Below are positions 60,601 to 64,000 of a stretch of 64,000 nucleotides of DNA, one piece after another. The stretch spans positions 1-64,000 of the forward strand of contig CAVMBN010000135.1 of the NCBI GenBank assembly GCA_963678705.1, read 5' to 3'. The stretch is from Panorpa germanica. Lineage: Eukaryota > Arthropoda > Insecta > Mecoptera > Panorpidae. Each line of letters starts with the position of its first letter. The first letter of the stretch is position 1. The notes beneath the pieces were generated by a model, which did not search any database, had not been told where the DNA came from, and was given only the letters and a program-made list of their open reading frames with translations. The position numbers and the translations under genes are program-made.

Positions 60601-63600
60601 TATACGGAAAACAAAAGGTTGCAGCTCACTATCAAGTAAGTCAAGTAACATTAACTATAAATAATATTAATACATAAAAATTAGTTTATACTCGTATAAA
60701 AGCGAGTTTCAAATAATAAAAAGAGTATATTAATTGTTATAAGTAAACAATATATATGGTTTTCTTGAAAATTGTGACTAATTGTTCATGAACAATCACA
60801 CTATACCAATATAACAAAAAAAAAAACATAACTTGTCGCATATTATAATACTATATAGAATTTATAGAAATTCCAAGGTGCCTTTAATAATGTCTGGTGG
60901 CCAAGTGCCCTTCGAAGAATTAGGCCGGCAAAAATCTCTAGGAACGTCTACTGCACTATGGAGAACTATATCCATTGTAAAACATTAGTTTTACAAACCG
61001 ATTACCGTTCCATAAAAAGAGGCAACTATCTAATGGTTGTCCTCAACTCTGGAAGATGGTATTCGACGAGGACTGTGTTTCTTACTCGAAAGGTTGTGTA
61101 AACGTATGTTTTGATAAAATGTGTAGTTTCTTGAAGCTACACAAAATGGCTATATCTTCAAGTAAAACAAAGATGATGATCCTTGCCTTTGGCAAGACAG
61201 ATGGTACTTAACAGAAAAAGAAAGAACTACATATTGGTTAACAAAGACGTTAATTTTGAATTGCAACAAAAGTGGTACCTATCTACTGTGTGTGTGTTCG
61301 ATCGGCATCTGCTACTTTAGGTGAAAAAAGTGATTAAAAGTGAGAAATTAATTACGGAAAAAAATTAAATATATTATATAAATACTTCTTCTAACGAAAT
61401 GTATTTAAGTTTATTCTAATATTGTGCTAATATACTTTAAAATAAGTGTTTTTAAAAATGTTTGACAGTTAGAAACCAGTGTTGAAAAATATAACTAAAT
61501 ATATATATATGACGCGTACACGCGGTCTTATGAAAATAACCTCAAAACTGTAACTTTGTCGTTTTTGAGATAAAACAATAATAAGTGCGATAGATAAAGA
61601 AATTGATAATAATTAGGTTAGTGTTAGTGCTAAAACATCAACTGATTGAGAAATTCAAGAAATCTGTAGACCTTTATAAAAAAAAGACCTCATATAAACA
61701 CTACAAATATACGGAAAACAAAAGGTTGCAGCTCACTATCAAGTAAGTCAAATAACATTAACTATAAATATTATTAATACATAAAAATTAGTTTATACTC
61801 GTATAAAAGCGAGTTTCAAATAATAAAGAGAGTGTATTAATTGTTATAAGTAAACAATATATATGGTTTTCTTGAAAATTGTGACTGATTGTTCATGAAC
61901 AATCACACTATACCAAGATAACAAAAAAAAAACATAACTTGTCGCATATTTTATTACTATATAGAATTTATAGAAATTCCAGGGTGCCTTTAATAATGTT
62001 TGGTGGCCAAGTGCTTTTCGAAGAATTAGGCCGGCAAAAATCTCTAGGAACGTCTACTGCACTATAAAGAACTATATTCATTGTTAAACATTAATTTTAC
62101 AAACCGATTACCGTTCCATAAAAAGAGGCAACTATCTAATGGTTGTCCTCAACTCTGGAACATGGTATTCGACAAGGACTGTGTTTCTTACTCGAAAGGT
62201 TGTGTAAACGTATGTTTTGATAAAATGTGTAGTTTCTTGAAGCTACACAAAATGGCTATATCTTCAAGTAAAACAAAGATGATGATCCTTGCCTTTGGCA
62301 AGACAGATGGTACTTAACAGAAAAAAAAAGAACTACGTATTGGTTAACAAAGACGTTAATTTTGAATTGCAACAAAAGTGGTACCTATCTACTGTGTGTG
62401 TCTTCGATCGGCATCTGCTACTTTAGGTGAAAAAAGTGATTAAAAGTGAGAAATTAATTACGGAAAAAAATTAATTATATTATATAAATACTTCTTCTAA
62501 CGAAATGTATTTAAGTTTATTTTAATATTGTGCTAATATACTCTAAAATAAGTGTTTTTAAAAATGTTTGACAGTTATAAACCAGTGTTGAAAATATAAC
62601 TAAATATATATATATGACGCGTACACGCGGTCTTATGAAAATAACCTCAAAACTGTAACTTTGTCATTTTTGAGATAAAACAATAATAAGTGCGATAGAT
62701 AAAGAAATTGATAATAATTAATTAAGTGTTAGTGCTAAAACATCAACTGGTTGAAAAATTCAAGAAATCTGTAGACCTATATAAGGAAGACCTCATATAA
62801 GCACTACAAATATACGGAAAACAAAAGGTTGCAGCTCACTATCAAGTAAGTCAAATAACATTAATTTTACAAACCGATTACCGTTCCATAATAAGAGGCA
62901 ACTATCTAATGGTTGTCCTCAACTCTGGAACATGGTATTCGACGAGGACTGTGTTTCTTACTCGAAAGGTTGTGTAAACGTATGTTTTAATAAAATGTGT
63001 AGTTTCTTGAAGCTACACAAAATAGCTATATCTTCAAGTAAAACAAAGATGATGATCCTTGCCTTTGGAAAGACAGATGGTACTTAACAGAAAAAGAAAG
63101 AACTACATATTGGTTAACAAAGACGTTAATTTTAAATTGCAACACAAGTGGTACCTATCTACTGTGTGTGTGTTCGATCGGCATCTGCTACTTTAGGTGA
63201 AAAAAGTGATTAAAAGTGAGAAATTAATTACGGAAAAAATTTAAATATATTATATAAATACTTCTTCTAACGAAATGTATTTAAGTTTATTTTATTATTG
63301 TGCTAATATACTCTAAAATAAGTGTTTTTAAAAATGTTTGACAGTTAGAAACCAGTGTTGAAAAATATAACTAAATATATATATATGACGCGTACACGCG
63401 GTCTTATGAAAATAACCTCAAAACTGTAACTTTGTCGTTTTTGAGATAAAACAATAATAAGTGCGATAGATAAAGAAATTGATAATAATTAGGTTAGTGT
63501 TAGTGCTAAAACATCAACTGGTTGAGAAATTCAAGAAATCTGTAGACCTATATAAAGAAGACCTCATATAAACACTACAAATATACGGAAAACAAAAGGT

Positions 63601-64000
63601 TGCAGCTCACTATCAAGTAAGTCAAGTAACATTAACTATAAATAATATTAATACATAAAAATTAGTTTATACTCGTATAAAAGCGAGTTTCAAATAATAA
63701 AAAGAGTATATTAATTGTTATAAGTAAACAATATATATGGTTTTCTTGAAAATTGTGACTAATTGTTCATGAACAATCACACTATACCAATATAACAAAA
63801 AAAAAAACATAACTTGTCGCATATTATAATACTATATAGAATTTATAGAAATTCCAAGGTGCCTTTAATAATGTCTGGTGGCCAAGTGCCCTTCGAAGAA
63901 TTAGGCCGGCAAAAATCTCTAGGAACGTCTACTGCACTCTGGAGAACTATATCCATTGTTAAACATTAGTTTTACAAACCGATTACCGTTCCATAAAAAG
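51676..64000 (+). repeat. Satellite array, right subfamily with long and short units
   Basis: Copies start near 52411, 53516, 54620, 55391, 56496, 57245, 58016, 59121, 59889, 60994, 62100, 62870 and 63975. Intervals are either about 1105 bp or about 770 bp (one is 749 bp). All share a ~72-bp deletion relative to the left arrays (GTATGTTTT joined to the GATAAAATGTG stretch), which removes the YADD-equivalent block of the RT relic. Short units also lack about 334 bp, joined at ACATTAA. Units 59889-62870 and the next block repeat with ~2.98-kb periodicity and shared variants (AAGTCAAGTAACATT, ATTGTTAAACATTAGTTTT), so a higher-order long-long-short structure exists. The array runs off the window end. 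Confidence 0.93.

Noticed and set aside
51676-64000. Repeats with regular spacing considered as a CRISPR-like array
   Set aside because: Units are ~0.77-1.1 kb head-to-tail copies without unique spacers, in eukaryotic DNA.

Overview
The window looks like arthropod, most likely insect, nuclear DNA. It is strongly AT-rich. It contains a BEL/Pao LTR retrotransposon, a Maverick/Polinton (adintovirus-like) element of the arthropod type, a tRNA-derived SINE-like sequence, a gene with eukaryotic splice sites, and a long-unit satellite. About two thirds of the window (roughly 43 kb) is satellite. The species cannot be named from the sequence.

Layout. (1) 1-11788: tandem array of a ~1.17 kb satellite monomer. 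(2) 11789-12063: a 275-bp stub of an LTR, followed by three more monomers to 15320. The 3.53-kb block that includes the stub is a tandem duplicate of the block that ends in the full LTR. (3) 15321-20437: a complete BEL/Pao insertion with two LTRs (TG...CA) and the 5-bp target duplication CGTAT. Its single gag-pol frame has lost most of RT, all of RNase H and the first two thirds of integrase. (4) 20438-36222: more of the satellite, with a second, 5.7-kb-offset duplication. (5) 36223-51675: a ~15.4-kb Maverick/adintovirus-like block whose left end is cut inside the DNA polymerase gene. (6) 51676-64000: satellite again, but a different subfamily with a shared ~72-bp deletion and interspersed long (~1105 bp) and short (~770 bp) units.

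The satellite monomer is not anonymous. On the plus strand each unit carries a frame-broken piece of a non-LTR (LINE, R1/Jockey-like) reverse transcriptase. The small open frames repeated on the minus strand are its antisense shadows.

The Maverick block reads: PolB (+), integrase (-), a small coiled-coil protein (-), a DUF8207-like protein (-), packaging ATPase (-), a PLA2-domain minor virion protein (+), adenain-like protease (+), penton-like protein (+), a 48-codon ORF (+), double-jelly-roll capsid protein (+), a Cys-rich protein (+), three unrecognised proteins (-) and a spliced gene (-). The morphogenesis genes are open, while polymerase, integrase and the DUF8207-like gene are visibly broken. 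This copy therefore cannot replicate or move itself as it stands, but could still encode most of a virion module.

Most notable observations: a helically phased run of ACGT cores in front of the DUF8207-like gene; the contrast between intact capsid genes and broken replication genes; a four-exon gene inside the Maverick block; and different satellite subfamilies on the two sides of the Maverick.
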